DNA of 64,000 nucleotides from Catellatospora citrea (lineage in GTDB: Bacteria; Actinomycetota; Actinomycetes; Mycobacteriales; Micromonosporaceae): the NCBI RefSeq assembly GCF_003610235.1, contig NZ_RAPR01000001.1, forward strand, positions 6,572,001-6,636,000, written 5' to 3'. Position 1 is the stretch's first letter. Each line of letters starts with the position of its first letter. Both the position numbers and the translations under genes were made by a program. The notes beneath the pieces were generated by a model. It was given only the letters and a program-made list of their open reading frames with translations, was not told where the DNA came from and made no database searches. Below, in pieces: positions 1-8,322 of the stretch.

Positions 1-249
1 GCGCAGCCGAGCACCCCGCCGTCGCCGTCGGCTCCGCCGACCGGTGGCACGGGCTGCGTCAACGCGCCGCTGTGGAACATCGGCGGTGTCTACACGACCG
101 GCAACCAGGTCAAGTGGGAGCGCAGCGCCAACGGCAACCCCGGTGGTCCGAAGTCCGGCGACGGCGTGCACCTGTGGCGCGCCCGCTGGTGGACGCAGGG
201 CAGCGAGCCGGGCTGGACCCAGCAGTGGGAGGACCTGGGCCGCTGCTGA
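1..249 (+). CDS. C-terminus of secreted protein with chitin-binding CBM5/12 domain (partial)
   Basis: The window opens inside a coding frame that reads from base 1 to a TGA at 247-249, giving 82 residues. It begins with a Ser/Pro/Thr/Ala-rich linker (about 18 residues) and ends with a compact module bounded by cysteines, with the aromatic pattern LWNIGGVYTTGNQV, then RARWWTQGSEPGW and WEDLGRC at the very end. The WWTQG..PG....WEDLG pattern is the hallmark of carbohydrate-binding module family 5/12, which binds chitin and sometimes cellulose. The catalytic part lies upstream of the window, so whether this is a chitinase, lytic monooxygenase or other hydrolase cannot be told. The following GlcNAc-kinase-like gene fits a chitin role. 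Confidence 0.85.
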   Translation, partial: AQPSTPPSPSAPPTGGTGCVNAPLWNIGGVYTTGNQVKWERSANGNPGGPKSGDGVHLWRARWWTQGSEPGWTQQWEDLGRC

Positions 250-294
250 AGCAGCACTGTCCAGGTTGGCCGTGAAGTGAAAGGATCAGCGCCC

Positions 295-1212
295 GTGACC
301 CTCGTCCTCGGCCTCGACGTCGGCGGGACCTCGTCCCGGGCGCTGATCACCACCCTCGACGGCGCCCGCGCCGGCTTCGGCCGCGCGGGCGCCGGCAACC
401 CGGTGTCCGTGCCGCTCGCCGACGCCGTGGCCTCGGTCGCGGACGCCGTGCGGGCGGCACTGTCCGGCCTGGACCCCAGCGAGGTGCGGGCGGCGGTGAT
501 GGGCATCGCGGGGACCGGTCGGTTCGCCGACCCGGTGGTGGCCGCCGCCTTCGGGCAGGCGTTCGCCGGGCTGGGCCTGACCGTGCCGGTGCGGCCGGTG
601 GGCGACGTGCTGGTGGCGTACGCCGCCGGGACCGCCGAACCGTCCGGCAGCGTGCTGATCTCGGGGACCGGCGCGATCGCCGCGCGGATCGAGTCCGGCG
701 AGATGACCGGCACCGCCGACGGCATCGGCTGGCTGCTCGGCGACCTGGGCTCCGGCTTCTGGCTGGGCCGGGAGGCCGCGGCGTTGACCGCGCGTGAGCT
801 GTACACCCGTGTCCCGCAGGGCCGCTTGACCCGCAGCGTCGCCACGACCGTGCTCGGCACGATCCCGGCCGCCGCCTCCCGCCAGGCCGCCGACGACCTC
901 ATCGGGGCGCTGCACGCCGAGCCGCCACGCCACCTGTCCCGCCTCGCACCCCTGGTCACCGACGCGGCCGCCCACGGCGACCCGCAGGCGCTCGCCCTCG
1001 TGGACCGGGCCGCCGCCCATCTGACCGACTGCCTCGCCGAGGTGCACACCGACGGCCCGGTCGTGCTCGCGGGCAGCGTCCTGACCACCTCCGCCCCCGT
1101 CCGGGACGCACTGATCCGCCTGCTCGCCGACCGCCTCCCGGGCACGGCGATCGCCGTCGCAGGTCCCGGCGAGGCCGGCGCTGCCCGCCTTGCCGCCCGC
1201 CTGGTGACCTGA
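295..1212 (+). CDS. BadF/BadG/BcrA/BcrD-family ATPase, N-acetylglucosamine kinase-like
   Basis: About 305 residues, an ASKHA-fold sugar kinase. The N-terminal phosphate-1 loop LGLDVGGTSSRALI is present, a second glycine-rich ATP-binding motif (LISGTGAIAA) lies mid-protein, and the GWLLGDLGSGFWLGR stretch is typical of eukaryotic-type/actinobacterial N-acetylglucosamine kinases. It probably phosphorylates GlcNAc or a related amino sugar in the cytoplasm. I chose the GTG at 295 because AAAGGA (280-285) is well spaced before it and the kinase loop follows at once; an in-frame GTG at 277 would add six residues and lacks a Shine-Dalgarno sequence. The upstream neighbour carries a chitin-binding module, so scavenging of chitin-derived sugar is plausible (inference). 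Confidence 0.85.
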   Translation: MTLVLGLDVGGTSSRALITTLDGARAGFGRAGAGNPVSVPLADAVASVADAVRAALSGLDPSEVRAAVMGIAGTGRFADPVVAAAFGQAFAGLGLTVPVRPVGDVLVAYAAGTAEPSGSVLISGTGAIAARIESGEMTGTADGIGWLLGDLGSGFWLGREAAALTARELYTRVPQGRLTRSVATTVLGTIPAAASRQAADDLIGALHAEPPRHLSRLAPLVTDAAAHGDPQALALVDRAAAHLTDCLAEVHTDGPVVLAGSVLTTSAPVRDALIRLLADRLPGTAIAVAGPGEAGAARLAARLVT

Positions 1213-1220
1213 GGAATTCT

Positions 1221-1263
1221 TGCACAACTATTGTGCATAACTAGTGTGCACAATTACTGTGCA
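1221..1263. promoter_or_regulatory. Twin palindromic operators before the ArsR-type regulator
   Basis: TGCACAACTATTGTGCA (1221-1237) is a perfect 7-3-7 inverted repeat; TGCACAATTACTGTGCA (1247-1263) is a second copy with 6 of 7 arm positions paired. Centres are 26 bp apart. Both lie in the AT-rich gap immediately before the ATG at 1268. The second site covers the alternative GTG start at 1244, arguing against that start. Likely autoregulatory binding sites of the winged-helix repressor that follows. No clear Shine-Dalgarno precedes 1268, so a leaderless transcript starting near the ATG is possible. Confidence 0.75.
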
Positions 1264-1267
1264 TCTC

Positions 1268-1864
1268 ATGGACGACGAGTCGAACGCTGTTCCGCACAAC
1301 GTCGTGCGCCTGAACGCGGTGCAGATCCGCACCCTGGCCCACCCCCTGCGGGCCCGCCTGCTCGGCCTGTTGCGCGTCGACGGTCCGGCCACCGCCACCA
1401 CCCTCGCCCGGCTGCTGGACACCAACACCGGCGCGACCAGCTACCACCTGCGCCAGCTCGCCGACGTCGGTCTCGTGGCGGAGGAGACCGGCCTGGGCAC
1501 CAGCCGCCAGCGCTTCTGGCGTGCCGCCCACGACGCCAGCACCTGGCGGCCCACCGACTTCGACGACGACCCGGACGCCCGCGCCGCCGCCGAATGGATC
1601 GAGAGCCACCAGGTGCGGTTCATGACCGAGCAGGCCGAGCAGTGGCTGGCCGCACAACCGCAGGCCCCGCAGGCCTGGCGGGAGGCCGCGACGATCAGTG
1701 ACGCGATGCTGACCGTCGCCCCGGAGCGGTTGCGCGCGCTCAACGAGGAGATCTGGGAGCTGATCGTGAGGTACCGGCAGGACCCGGCGTTCGCCGAGGA
1801 GGAGGGCGCGGCCCAGGTCCACGTGTTCCTGGCCAGCTTCCCGCGGGCGGAGGAGCTGCGATGA
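1268..1864 (+). CDS. ArsR-family winged-helix transcriptional regulator
   Basis: About 198 residues. The N-terminal part has the ArsR/HTH_20 layout: LAHPLRARLLGLLRVDGPAT, then TTLARLLDTNTGATSYHLR as the recognition helix region and a wing (LVAEETGLGTSRQRFWRA). The C-terminal half is a helical region without metal-binding cysteines, as in HTH_20-type regulators that control efflux pumps. It overlaps the next gene by ATGA, so the two are translated from one message. It most likely represses its own operon through the twin palindromes just upstream and is released by a substrate of the exporter (inference). The ATG at 1268 is preferred over upstream GTG codons that fall inside the operators. Confidence 0.88.
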   Translation: MDDESNAVPHNVVRLNAVQIRTLAHPLRARLLGLLRVDGPATATTLARLLDTNTGATSYHLRQLADVGLVAEETGLGTSRQRFWRAAHDASTWRPTDFDDDPDARAAAEWIESHQVRFMTEQAEQWLAAQPQAPQAWREAATISDAMLTVAPERLRALNEEIWELIVRYRQDPAFAEEEGAAQVHVFLASFPRAEELR

Positions 1865-3141
1865 GCGCGCTGACGGTCACCCAGGTGCGCCGCCGGTTCC
1901 TGCTGCTGCACGGGCTGCGCTGGCTGCCCGCCGGGCTCATCATTCCGGTGCTGATCCTGGTCATGCAGGAGCGCGGGCTGACGCTGCCGCAGATCGGGCT
2001 GGTCGCCACCGCGCAGGGCATCCTCGTGCTCGCGCTGGAACTGCCCACCGGGGGGCTGGCCGACGCGCTCGGCCGCAAGCCGGTCCTGGCGACCGCGTGG
2101 GTGGTGAACCTGCTGTCGCTGGGGCTGTTCGTGGTGGCCGACTCGGTCGCGCTGTTCTTCGCCGTCTGGGCGCTGCAGGGCATCCACCGGGCCCTCGACT
2201 CCGGCCCGCTGGAGTCCTGGTACGTCGACGCCACCCTGGCCGCCGACCCCGAGGCGAAGTACGAACCCGGCCTCGGGCACGCCGGCACCGTCATCGGCGT
2301 GGCGATCTCGGCCGGGGCGTTGCTGTCCGGCGGCCTCATCGCGCTGGGCCCGGTCGGGCCGTTCAGCGCGCTCACCGTCCCCGTGGTCGCGGCCACCGCG
2401 ATGCAGGTGGTCGCCCTGGTCGTGCTGCTGTGGCTGATGGTCGAGGTGAGCCCCGCCCGCGGCGTGTCCGCGCTGCGCGCCTCGGTGCGGGAGGCGCCGC
2501 GGATGATCGGGCAGTCGTTCGGGCTGCTGCGCCGGTCGCGGGTCCTGCTCGCGCTGGTGGCCGTGGAGCTGTTCTGGGGTTTCGGCATGGTCACCTTCGA
2601 GTCGCTGCTGCCGGTCCGGCTCGCCGAGGTCGTCGGCGACGCCGACCGGGCCGCCGCGCTGCTCGGCCCGGCCACGTCGGCGGCCTGGCTCGTCTCGGCC
2701 GCCGGGGCCGCCCTGACCCCGCTGCTGCTGCGCTGGCCCGGGGCCGCCCCGGGGGCCGCGCTGCTGCGGATTCTGCAGGGCGTGACGGTCGTCGGCATGG
2801 GACTGTTCGCCGGGCCCGTCGGCGTGCTGATCGCGTTCCTGGCCTGCTACGCCGTGCACGGGGCGTCGAACCCGCTGCACACCGGGCTGCTGCACCGCCA
2901 GGTCGACGGTCCGTACCGGACCAGCGTGCTCTCGCTGAACTCGATGATGGGGCAGCCTGCCGGGGCGCTCGGCGGGGTCGCGCTCACCGCGCTCGCCGCC
3001 GCCACGAGTATCAGCACGGCGATGCTCGTCGGCGCGGTGGTGCTCGCCGCCGCGGCCCCGCTCTACCTGCCCGCCTGGCGCGAAGCCAGGCGCAAGCCGG
3101 TGCCCGAGCGCGAAGTCGCGGAGCTGGCGCCCACCGGCTGA
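1861..3141 (+). CDS. MFS transporter
   Basis: A 426-residue, about 12-span major facilitator protein. The segment between helices 2 and 3 (GGLADALGRKPVLA) matches the MFS loop motif G-x-x-x-D-x-x-G-R-K. Hydrophobic segments run throughout, and the tail is a short basic cytoplasmic end. The start codon overlaps the regulator's stop (ATGA at 1861-1864), so the pair is translationally coupled; this arrangement is typical of a drug or metabolite exporter controlled by its cognate repressor. The substrate cannot be read from sequence. Confidence 0.88.
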   Translation: MSALTVTQVRRRFLLLHGLRWLPAGLIIPVLILVMQERGLTLPQIGLVATAQGILVLALELPTGGLADALGRKPVLATAWVVNLLSLGLFVVADSVALFFAVWALQGIHRALDSGPLESWYVDATLAADPEAKYEPGLGHAGTVIGVAISAGALLSGGLIALGPVGPFSALTVPVVAATAMQVVALVVLLWLMVEVSPARGVSALRASVREAPRMIGQSFGLLRRSRVLLALVAVELFWGFGMVTFESLLPVRLAEVVGDADRAAALLGPATSAAWLVSAAGAALTPLLLRWPGAAPGAALLRILQGVTVVGMGLFAGPVGVLIAFLACYAVHGASNPLHTGLLHRQVDGPYRTSVLSLNSMMGQPAGALGGVALTALAAATSISTAMLVGAVVLAAAAPLYLPAWREARRKPVPEREVAELAPTG

Positions 3142-3222
3142 CGCCGCTCGCACACTGCCGCCGGTCGAGGTGTCCGGTCCGGACAGGACGATGATCCTGG
3201 GCTGTTCCGCCACCCGCACGAA

Positions 3223-3257
3223 CCGGGAGCGCCGCCCCCCGTGGGCGGGGCTCCCGG
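3223..3257. terminator. Convergent-gene hairpin terminator
   Basis: CCGGGAGCGCCGCCC (3223-3237) pairs with GGGCGGGGCTCCCGG (3243-3257), 14 of 15 positions, with a 5-base loop. It lies between the MFS gene ending at 3141 and the minus-strand VOC gene ending at 3271, so it can stop transcription from both sides. No U-tract, as is usual in high-GC actinobacteria. Confidence 0.7.
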
Positions 3258-3270
3258 TGGCGGATGAGGA

Positions 3271-3654
3271 TCACTCACCCGAGTAGGTGCCGAAGCTCCA
3301 GATCACGCCCTGCGGGTCGCGGACGCTGAAGCCGCGCGAGCCGTAGTCCTCGTCGCGCAGCTCCCGCAGCACGGTCGCCCCTGCCGCCACCGCCCGCGCG
3401 AACAGCGCGTCCGGCTGATCCGTCACCAGGTAGACCAGGCCCTGGCCGGCGGGGATGTCCTGCACGTTGTCCGGGCGCGGGCTGCCGAGCATGATCCCGC
3501 CGCCGGGCGGCCAGCGCAGCTCCGCGTGCTCGACGGTCGGGCCCGCGCCGTGCACCGCGGTGGTCTTGAACCCGAACGCCTCCTCCAGGAACGCGATGGC
3601 GGCGTGCGCGTCGGTGTAGGTCAGGCAGGGCCAGACCATGGCGTTGTCACTCAT
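3271..3654 (-). CDS. VOC family (glyoxalase-like) protein
   Basis: About 127 residues with the two beta-alpha-beta-beta-beta halves of the vicinal-oxygen-chelate fold: AIAFLEEAFGFKTT near the N-terminus, VYLVTDQPDALFARAVAAGA mid-protein, and the FSVRDPQGVIWSFGTY ending typical of the PhnB/bleomycin-resistance-like branch. Start ATG at 3654 overlaps the AraC gene's stop (ATGA), so the two minus-strand genes form an operon; the longer upstream frame is only the AraC C-terminus read in another frame. Enzymatic role unknown; metal-dependent small-molecule binding or resistance are possible. Confidence 0.85.
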   Translation of the reverse strand: MSDNAMVWPCLTYTDAHAAIAFLEEAFGFKTTAVHGAGPTVEHAELRWPPGGGIMLGSPRPDNVQDIPAGQGLVYLVTDQPDALFARAVAAGATVLRELRDEDYGSRGFSVRDPQGVIWSFGTYSGE

Positions 3655-4469
3655 GCCTCCAGCGTGGCCGCTTCGACCTCGTCGTGGCTTGGAAGAATGG
3701 GAAGTTCCTCCGACTGCGCCCAGTGCGACGGCGCGACACCCGCGAACTCGCGCCACTCGCGGGCGAGATGGGCCTGGTCGTAGTAGCCGCACGCGGCGGC
3801 GATGTCAGCGAGGGCGCGACGGTGCGGTTCGCGTACGAGCCGGGTCGAGCGTCCGAAGCGGACCAGGCGCAGCGCGTCCTTGGGCCCGACGCCGAACTCG
3901 GCGGCGAACCGCGCGCACAGGTGACGCCGGCTCCAGCCGGTCTCGGCGGCGAGCGCGCCGACCCGCAGCGCGCCGCCCGAGCGCATGATCCGCCGCCAGG
4001 CGAAGGCCAGCTCGGGCGCGGGCTCCACCGGGTCGAGGCGGCGGTTGAGCGCTTCGTCCAGCAGCGCGAATCGCCGCGGCCACGACGCCGCCCGGAGCCG
4101 ATCCGTCAGCGGTTCGAGCGACAGCGGCGCGACCGCCGCCGCGAGCGCCGCGGCCGGCATGCCGAACAGGGCGCGGGCGCCTGCGGGGGTGAGCGCCAGC
4201 TGCACCCCGAACTGGGTGCCGTCGTGGTGGATGAACGCGGGAGCCATCGTCAGGCCGCTGGCCAGCGCGGTGTAGCCGCTCGGCGCGTGGTCCGGGGTCA
4301 GCGAGACCAGGGTCGGCTCCTCGAAGCTGATCACGACGGTCAGGTCGGGCGAGGGCAGGCCGAGGTGCACTCCCGGGGCGAACCCGCGGTAGTGATAGCC
4401 GAGGTACTGGCGGACGTAGCGCCGCAGGTGCGGTGCCGGCACGCCGTCGACATGCTCCGCGATAGTCAT
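3651..4469 (-). CDS. AraC family transcriptional regulator
   Basis: 272 residues. The C-terminal third holds the two helix-turn-helix motifs of AraC/XylS proteins: LRVGALAAETGWSRRHLCAR, then RALADIAAACGYYDQAHLAREWREFAGVAPSHW, where the (G/C)Y.DQ.H..REF..F.G..P pattern is the family signature. The N-terminal part resembles the AraC effector domain found next to glyoxalase-type genes (LTPAGARALFGMP). It is transcribed ahead of and overlapping with the VOC gene, so it probably controls that gene and itself. Confidence 0.9.
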   Translation of the reverse strand: MTIAEHVDGVPAPHLRRYVRQYLGYHYRGFAPGVHLGLPSPDLTVVISFEEPTLVSLTPDHAPSGYTALASGLTMAPAFIHHDGTQFGVQLALTPAGARALFGMPAAALAAAVAPLSLEPLTDRLRAASWPRRFALLDEALNRRLDPVEPAPELAFAWRRIMRSGGALRVGALAAETGWSRRHLCARFAAEFGVGPKDALRLVRFGRSTRLVREPHRRALADIAAACGYYDQAHLAREWREFAGVAPSHWAQSEELPILPSHDEVEAATLEA

Positions 4470-4503
4470 ACCGGAGCCATTTTCCCATGGCGGACGCGGA
4501 TTC

Positions 4504-5427
4504 TCAGGGCCGCAGGGCCGCGATCACCGGCGCGAAGGCCTCCAGGTAGGGGTCGTGCACGGTCAGGTAGGTGAAGCCGTAGCGGTCGCGCTGCCGCAGC
4601 AGCTGGGCGGCCATCTGTTCGACCGTGCCGAACAGCAGGAACGGAGACTCCAGTGCCTGCTCGGCGGTCATCGCGCCGCCGGTGTCGACGGACACCTGCT
4701 GCGCGGCGGCATGCCGGTCGCCGGTCTCGACCACCCGCTGGATCAGCGCGTGCCACTCGATCCGCTCGGCGCGCGGGCCCGCATGCGCACGGGCGAAGGC
4801 AACCCGCTCGTCGGTCTCCGTTGCCGAGGCCAGCCGGAACGTGCCCGGCTCCGCGCCCTTGACCTGGTATGCCCCGGCCACCGAGACGATGTCGGCATGC
4901 GCGGCGGCGATGCGCAGGATCCGGTCGCCGGTGCCGCCGACGATCAGCGGCGGCCCGTACCCGCCGAAGCCCCGCTTCTGCACCGGCAGCGGTGGCGCGC
5001 CGCCGGGCAGCGGCTTGGTGTCGTCGGTCCGGAACCAGCGGCCCAGCTCGCCGATCATGCGGTCGAGCTGCCGGGCGCGCACGCCGAACGGGGCGAACGG
5101 CAGACCCGCCGCGTCGAACTCCCACCTCATGTGTCCCGCGCCGAGGCCGACCTCCAACCGCCCGCCCGTGAGCAGGTCGGTCGTGGCGATCTCCCGGGCC
5201 AGCAGCGCCGGGTTCCAGAACGGCACGTTGAGCACCAGGGTGCCGACCCGCAGCCGCTCGGTCGCCGCCGCGGCCGCGACCAGCACCGGGAACGGCGCGG
5301 GCGCACCCAGGTGGTCGGCGGCGAACATGGTGTCGTAGCCGAGCCGTTCGGCCAGCCGGCAGCGCTGCACGAAGGTGTCGCCGGAGGGCACCGAGAACAC
5401 GTTCGACGAGAACCGGAACTCACGCAT
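4504..5427 (-). CDS. LLM class F420-dependent oxidoreductase
   Basis: About 307 residues. The luciferase-like TIM barrel is visible from the start: FRFSSNVFSVPSGDTFVQRC, then AERLGYDTMFAADHLG, LRVGTLVLNVPFWNPALLAR and GRLEVGLGAGHM, all typical of actinobacterial F420-dependent enzymes (TIGR03621-like branch). VGGTGDRILRIAAAHADIV and a C-terminal LTVHDPYLEAFAPVIAAL complete the fold. It would reduce or oxidise a small substrate with F420H2 or FMNH2; the substrate is unknown. I chose the ATG at 5427 because the family N-terminus starts there; a start at 5448 would add seven residues. Confidence 0.87.
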   Translation of the reverse strand: MREFRFSSNVFSVPSGDTFVQRCRLAERLGYDTMFAADHLGAPAPFPVLVAAAAATERLRVGTLVLNVPFWNPALLAREIATTDLLTGGRLEVGLGAGHMRWEFDAAGLPFAPFGVRARQLDRMIGELGRWFRTDDTKPLPGGAPPLPVQKRGFGGYGPPLIVGGTGDRILRIAAAHADIVSVAGAYQVKGAEPGTFRLASATETDERVAFARAHAGPRAERIEWHALIQRVVETGDRHAAAQQVSVDTGGAMTAEQALESPFLLFGTVEQMAAQLLRQRDRYGFTYLTVHDPYLEAFAPVIAALRP

Positions 5428-5495
5428 ACGGTGACCCTGCCGGGTCACGGTGCGATGCGCCAGTGCTCTTGCGGTCGTCGCGCACAGTGAGGGCC

Positions 5496-5942
5496 ATGAC
5501 GTCGCTGCCGCCCGGCCCGCCGAAGCCGAAGAGCCCGGTACGCAAGATCCTCATCATCTGCGCGATCGTCCTCGTGCTCTGCTGCGGTGGCGCGGGCGTC
5601 GCCGGCTTCTTCGCCTGGCGGGGGATCACGACCGCGCTCGGCCCGCCCAGGGACGCCGCCGTGGCGTATGCCGACGACCTGGTCGCCGGTGACTACGCCG
5701 GTGCGTACGCGAACCTGTGCCGCCGCACCCGCGAGCTGACCAGCGAGCAGCAGTACGTCGCGGAGCAGAGCGCGCGGCCGCGGATCAGCGGCTACTCGGT
5801 GGCGGGCGTCAACGTGCAGCAGCACAACTCGACCGTGAGCGGTGTCGTCACCCTGGAGCTGACCAGGGCCGACGACGGCTCGCAGTACGTGCTGGGCATC
5901 CCGCTGCTCAAGGAGGACGGGCAGTGGCGGGTATGCCTGTAG
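5496..5942 (+). CDS. Membrane-anchored protein with DUF4878/NTF2-like extracytoplasmic domain
   Basis: About 148 residues. A short Pro/Lys-rich cytoplasmic head is followed by one hydrophobic span (ILIICAIVLVLCCGGAGVAG, roughly residues 18-37) and an outside domain with DAAVAYADDLVAGDYAGAYANLC, then LTSEQQYVAEQ and a C-terminal beta-rich part ending in DGQWRVCL. This layout (single span, then small alpha+beta cone domain ending in WRVC) is common among actinobacterial DUF4878-like proteins of unknown function. Two cysteines could form a disulfide. The ATG at 5496 follows GAGGG; an ATG-less upstream frame to 5463 is rejected. Divergent from the LLM gene. Confidence 0.75.
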   Translation: MTSLPPGPPKPKSPVRKILIICAIVLVLCCGGAGVAGFFAWRGITTALGPPRDAAVAYADDLVAGDYAGAYANLCRRTRELTSEQQYVAEQSARPRISGYSVAGVNVQQHNSTVSGVVTLELTRADDGSQYVLGIPLLKEDGQWRVCL

Positions 5943-5961
5943 AAGGTCCGGCGGGGTAGCC

Positions 5962-5992
5962 GGGCGGCCGGGGCTCGTCGCCCCGGCCGCCC
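5962..5992. terminator. Perfect hairpin terminator between convergent genes
   Basis: GGGCGGCCGGGGC (5962-5974) and GCCCCGGCCGCCC (5980-5992) form a perfect 13-bp stem with loop TCGTC. It fills the 58-base gap between convergent genes ending at 5942 (+) and 6001 (-). Confidence 0.8.
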
Positions 5993-6000
5993 GCTGCCGG

Positions 6001-8322
6001 TCAGCGGCAGTGGTGGATGTCGCTGGTGGCCGAGGCGAGCACGAGGTCGGCGCTGACGCCCAGCGTCTGTGGGACGACGAGGTGCACGCCGTGCACGGTG
6101 AGCCCGCCGTCGACGGGCACCTGCTCGTTGAACACGATCTTCGCGCCGGGTACGCCCGGGATCGCGACCGTGCTGTTCGGACCGGTCGTCACGGTCACCG
6201 CGACCCCGCCGACGAGCAGCTGCCCGACCGTGACCGCGCCGGTCGACCCGGCGCAGTCTGTGACGGACGTGGTGCGGACGTCGCGCAGCGCGATCGCGGG
6301 GAGGCCGGGCAGGCCGAGGTCGACCGAGCCGACCGTCGCGGTCGCGGTGGAGGCGCCCGGGGCGGTGCGGGTGGTGACGTTCGCGCACAGCGCCCCCGCC
6401 CGCAGCACCAGCACGTTCACCGTTGCCGTGCAGGGCGTGGCGGTGGCCGACGGGTCGGCGGTGCGCACCGCGCCGGTGTCCGGCGCGGCGGGCAGGTTCG
6501 CGGTGCCGACGAGGACTTTCAGCTTGCCGGAGAGGGCGTACGCCCGGCCGGTCTCGTACTGCAGGCCCACCGTCGCGGCGGTCTGGCTCGGCTCGTAGAA
6601 GGAGTTGCCGGCGTAGCCGGCCGACACGGGCAGCCGCCCGTCGGCGTCCAGCGGCTGCGCCACGTCGGCGATCACGCAGGCCACGGAACCGCCGACGTCG
6701 GTGTAGGCGGTGCACGACTGCGCCGACGGTCCACTGCCCAGCGTCAACGTGACCGGGGCCCCGGCGACGGCCGTGCCGTCACCGGGCAGCGGCGGCGTCG
6801 AGCCCTCGGTGAGCCGGGCGGACAGCCGCGCGGGTTCGTCGTTGGCGACGTTCACGTCACCGGTGTACGCCAGGCGTGTCTCCTCCTTGGTCACGGTGAA
6901 GCCGGCCGTCGCCGAGCTGGGCAGGTGCACCTCGTCCCCGGCGTACGCGGCGGTCGCCGTGTACGGTCCCGGCGTCTCCTGGGGCACGACCGTGCAGCTC
7001 GCGACTCCGTCGTCGCCGGTGACGGCGTCGCAGGACTCGGTCGCGTTGAGCGCCAGGGCGACCGGCTCGCCGGGCAGCGCCGCGCCGGTGTCGGTCAGGG
7101 TCAGCTTCGCGGCCAGCCGGACCGGGTCGTGGTAGTCGCCAGTGACGTCTCCGGTCCAGGTCAGCGTGGTCGGCTTGCGCTTGACCTCGTACGTGGCGGA
7201 CACGTTCGACGCGTGCCGAGTGGTGTCCCCGGCGTACGAGGCGGTCAGCGCGCGGCTGCCCGCGGGGGCCTGCGGGGTGACCGTGCACGCCGCCTCGCCG
7301 GCCGCGTCGGTGACCGCGCTGCAACCGGCTGTCCCGGCCAGCGTGAACTGCACCGTCGCGCCCGGGATCGGGGCTCCGCCGGCGGTGTACGTGAGCCGGG
7401 CGCGCAGGTTCGCCGGTGCGCCGACCGGGCCCGCGGTCGCGCCGAGGTAGCTCAGCGTCGTGTCGCGTACCTGGTAGGAGATGGTGACCGAGGCGTCGTC
7501 GCCGGTCTCGGCGATGCTGACGTGGCTCGCGCCCGCGGCGGTGTGGCTCGCGCCCGACCCGCCGTTGCCGCCGTCGAATCCGGCGATCAGCGGCACCGGG
7601 GCAGCGCCGCCGGACGAGCCGCCGCCACCGCCGTACCAGCCGCCGCCCCCACCGCCACCGCCTCCGCCGGTGGTGCCCGGCGCGAGCGCGCCGACGCCGC
7701 CGACGGCGAACGCGCCGGGGAAGCCGACCAGTCCGAGCGGCCCGAACGGCAGACCGCCGTTACCGGCCCCGCCCGCGGTGCCGTCGCCGCCGTCCCCGGA
7801 CGGGGCGCAGCTCGCCGCGAAGCAGCCGCCGCCACCGCCGCCCCCGCCACCGGCGACGACCAGCCGCGACGCGGCCGAGTCACACGGGTTGCCCAGCGAG
7901 CAGGTGCGCAGGTCAGAGGCTCCGCCGCCCGCTCCGCCGTGGAACGGCGAGCCCGCGCCGGCTTCGCCGCCCCCGCCGAAGCCGGGAAGCCCGTCGTCGC
8001 CGCCGTCACCGCCGCGCTCGCCGACCTCGACCCACAGCCGGGTGACGCCGGCCGGGATCGCCAGGTCGGCCTCGACCCGCGCACCGGGGCGGCCGTCCTC
8101 GCCGCTGCCCGCCCCGTTCCCGCCGCGCGCGCCGACCACGACGACGTGCACGTTCGTCACACCCGCCGGCACGTTCCAGACCTGCTCGCCGCCGGTGGCG
8201 GTGTACGTCGCCGTCACCTGGTGATGGGCCCAGGCGGGCGCTCCGCCCGCGATCACCCCGCCGGCCGCGGCCGCCACGCCCATCAGCGCCGCCAGCGCCA
8301 CCCTGCTTGCCCGTTCGCGCAC
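6001..8322 (-). CDS. Secreted Gly-rich / Ig-like repeat protein with choice-of-anchor-P-type C-terminus
   Basis: About 773 residues. A Sec signal peptide ends near AGGAPAWA (cleavage about residue 32). Next comes a beta-rich plus polyglycine module (about 35-265: WNVPAGVTNVHVVVVGARGG, many G runs, two cysteine-containing segments) of the type annotated as glycine-rich surface domain. Three Ig-like repeats follow (each with C..V.D..G.A.CTV.P and TA.YAGD..), then a C-terminal region (about 560-773) resembling the choice-of-anchor-P family: VNVLVLRAGALCANV, GSVDLGLPGLP, IVFNEQVPVDGGLTVHGVHL, ending VLASATSDIHHCR. A surface or extracellular structural/adhesion protein is likely. GTG at 8322 is preferred because GAGGAGG sits just before it; TTG at 8337 would lie inside that site. 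Confidence 0.8.
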   Translation of the reverse strand: MRERASRVALAALMGVAAAAGGVIAGGAPAWAHHQVTATYTATGGEQVWNVPAGVTNVHVVVVGARGGNGAGSGEDGRPGARVEADLAIPAGVTRLWVEVGERGGDGGDDGLPGFGGGGEAGAGSPFHGGAGGGASDLRTCSLGNPCDSAASRLVVAGGGGGGGGGCFAASCAPSGDGGDGTAGGAGNGGLPFGPLGLVGFPGAFAVGGVGALAPGTTGGGGGGGGGGWYGGGGGSSGGAAPVPLIAGFDGGNGGSGASHTAAGASHVSIAETGDDASVTISYQVRDTTLSYLGATAGPVGAPANLRARLTYTAGGAPIPGATVQFTLAGTAGCSAVTDAAGEAACTVTPQAPAGSRALTASYAGDTTRHASNVSATYEVKRKPTTLTWTGDVTGDYHDPVRLAAKLTLTDTGAALPGEPVALALNATESCDAVTGDDGVASCTVVPQETPGPYTATAAYAGDEVHLPSSATAGFTVTKEETRLAYTGDVNVANDEPARLSARLTEGSTPPLPGDGTAVAGAPVTLTLGSGPSAQSCTAYTDVGGSVACVIADVAQPLDADGRLPVSAGYAGNSFYEPSQTAATVGLQYETGRAYALSGKLKVLVGTANLPAAPDTGAVRTADPSATATPCTATVNVLVLRAGALCANVTTRTAPGASTATATVGSVDLGLPGLPAIALRDVRTTSVTDCAGSTGAVTVGQLLVGGVAVTVTTGPNSTVAIPGVPGAKIVFNEQVPVDGGLTVHGVHLVVPQTLGVSADLVLASATSDIHHCR

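Noticed and set aside
7481..8224. Proline-rich plus-strand frame that looks like a cell-wall linker protein
   Set aside because: It is antisense to the polyglycine module of the minus-strand surface protein; runs of GGC/GCC on one strand read as Pro on the other. No start site with Shine-Dalgarno.
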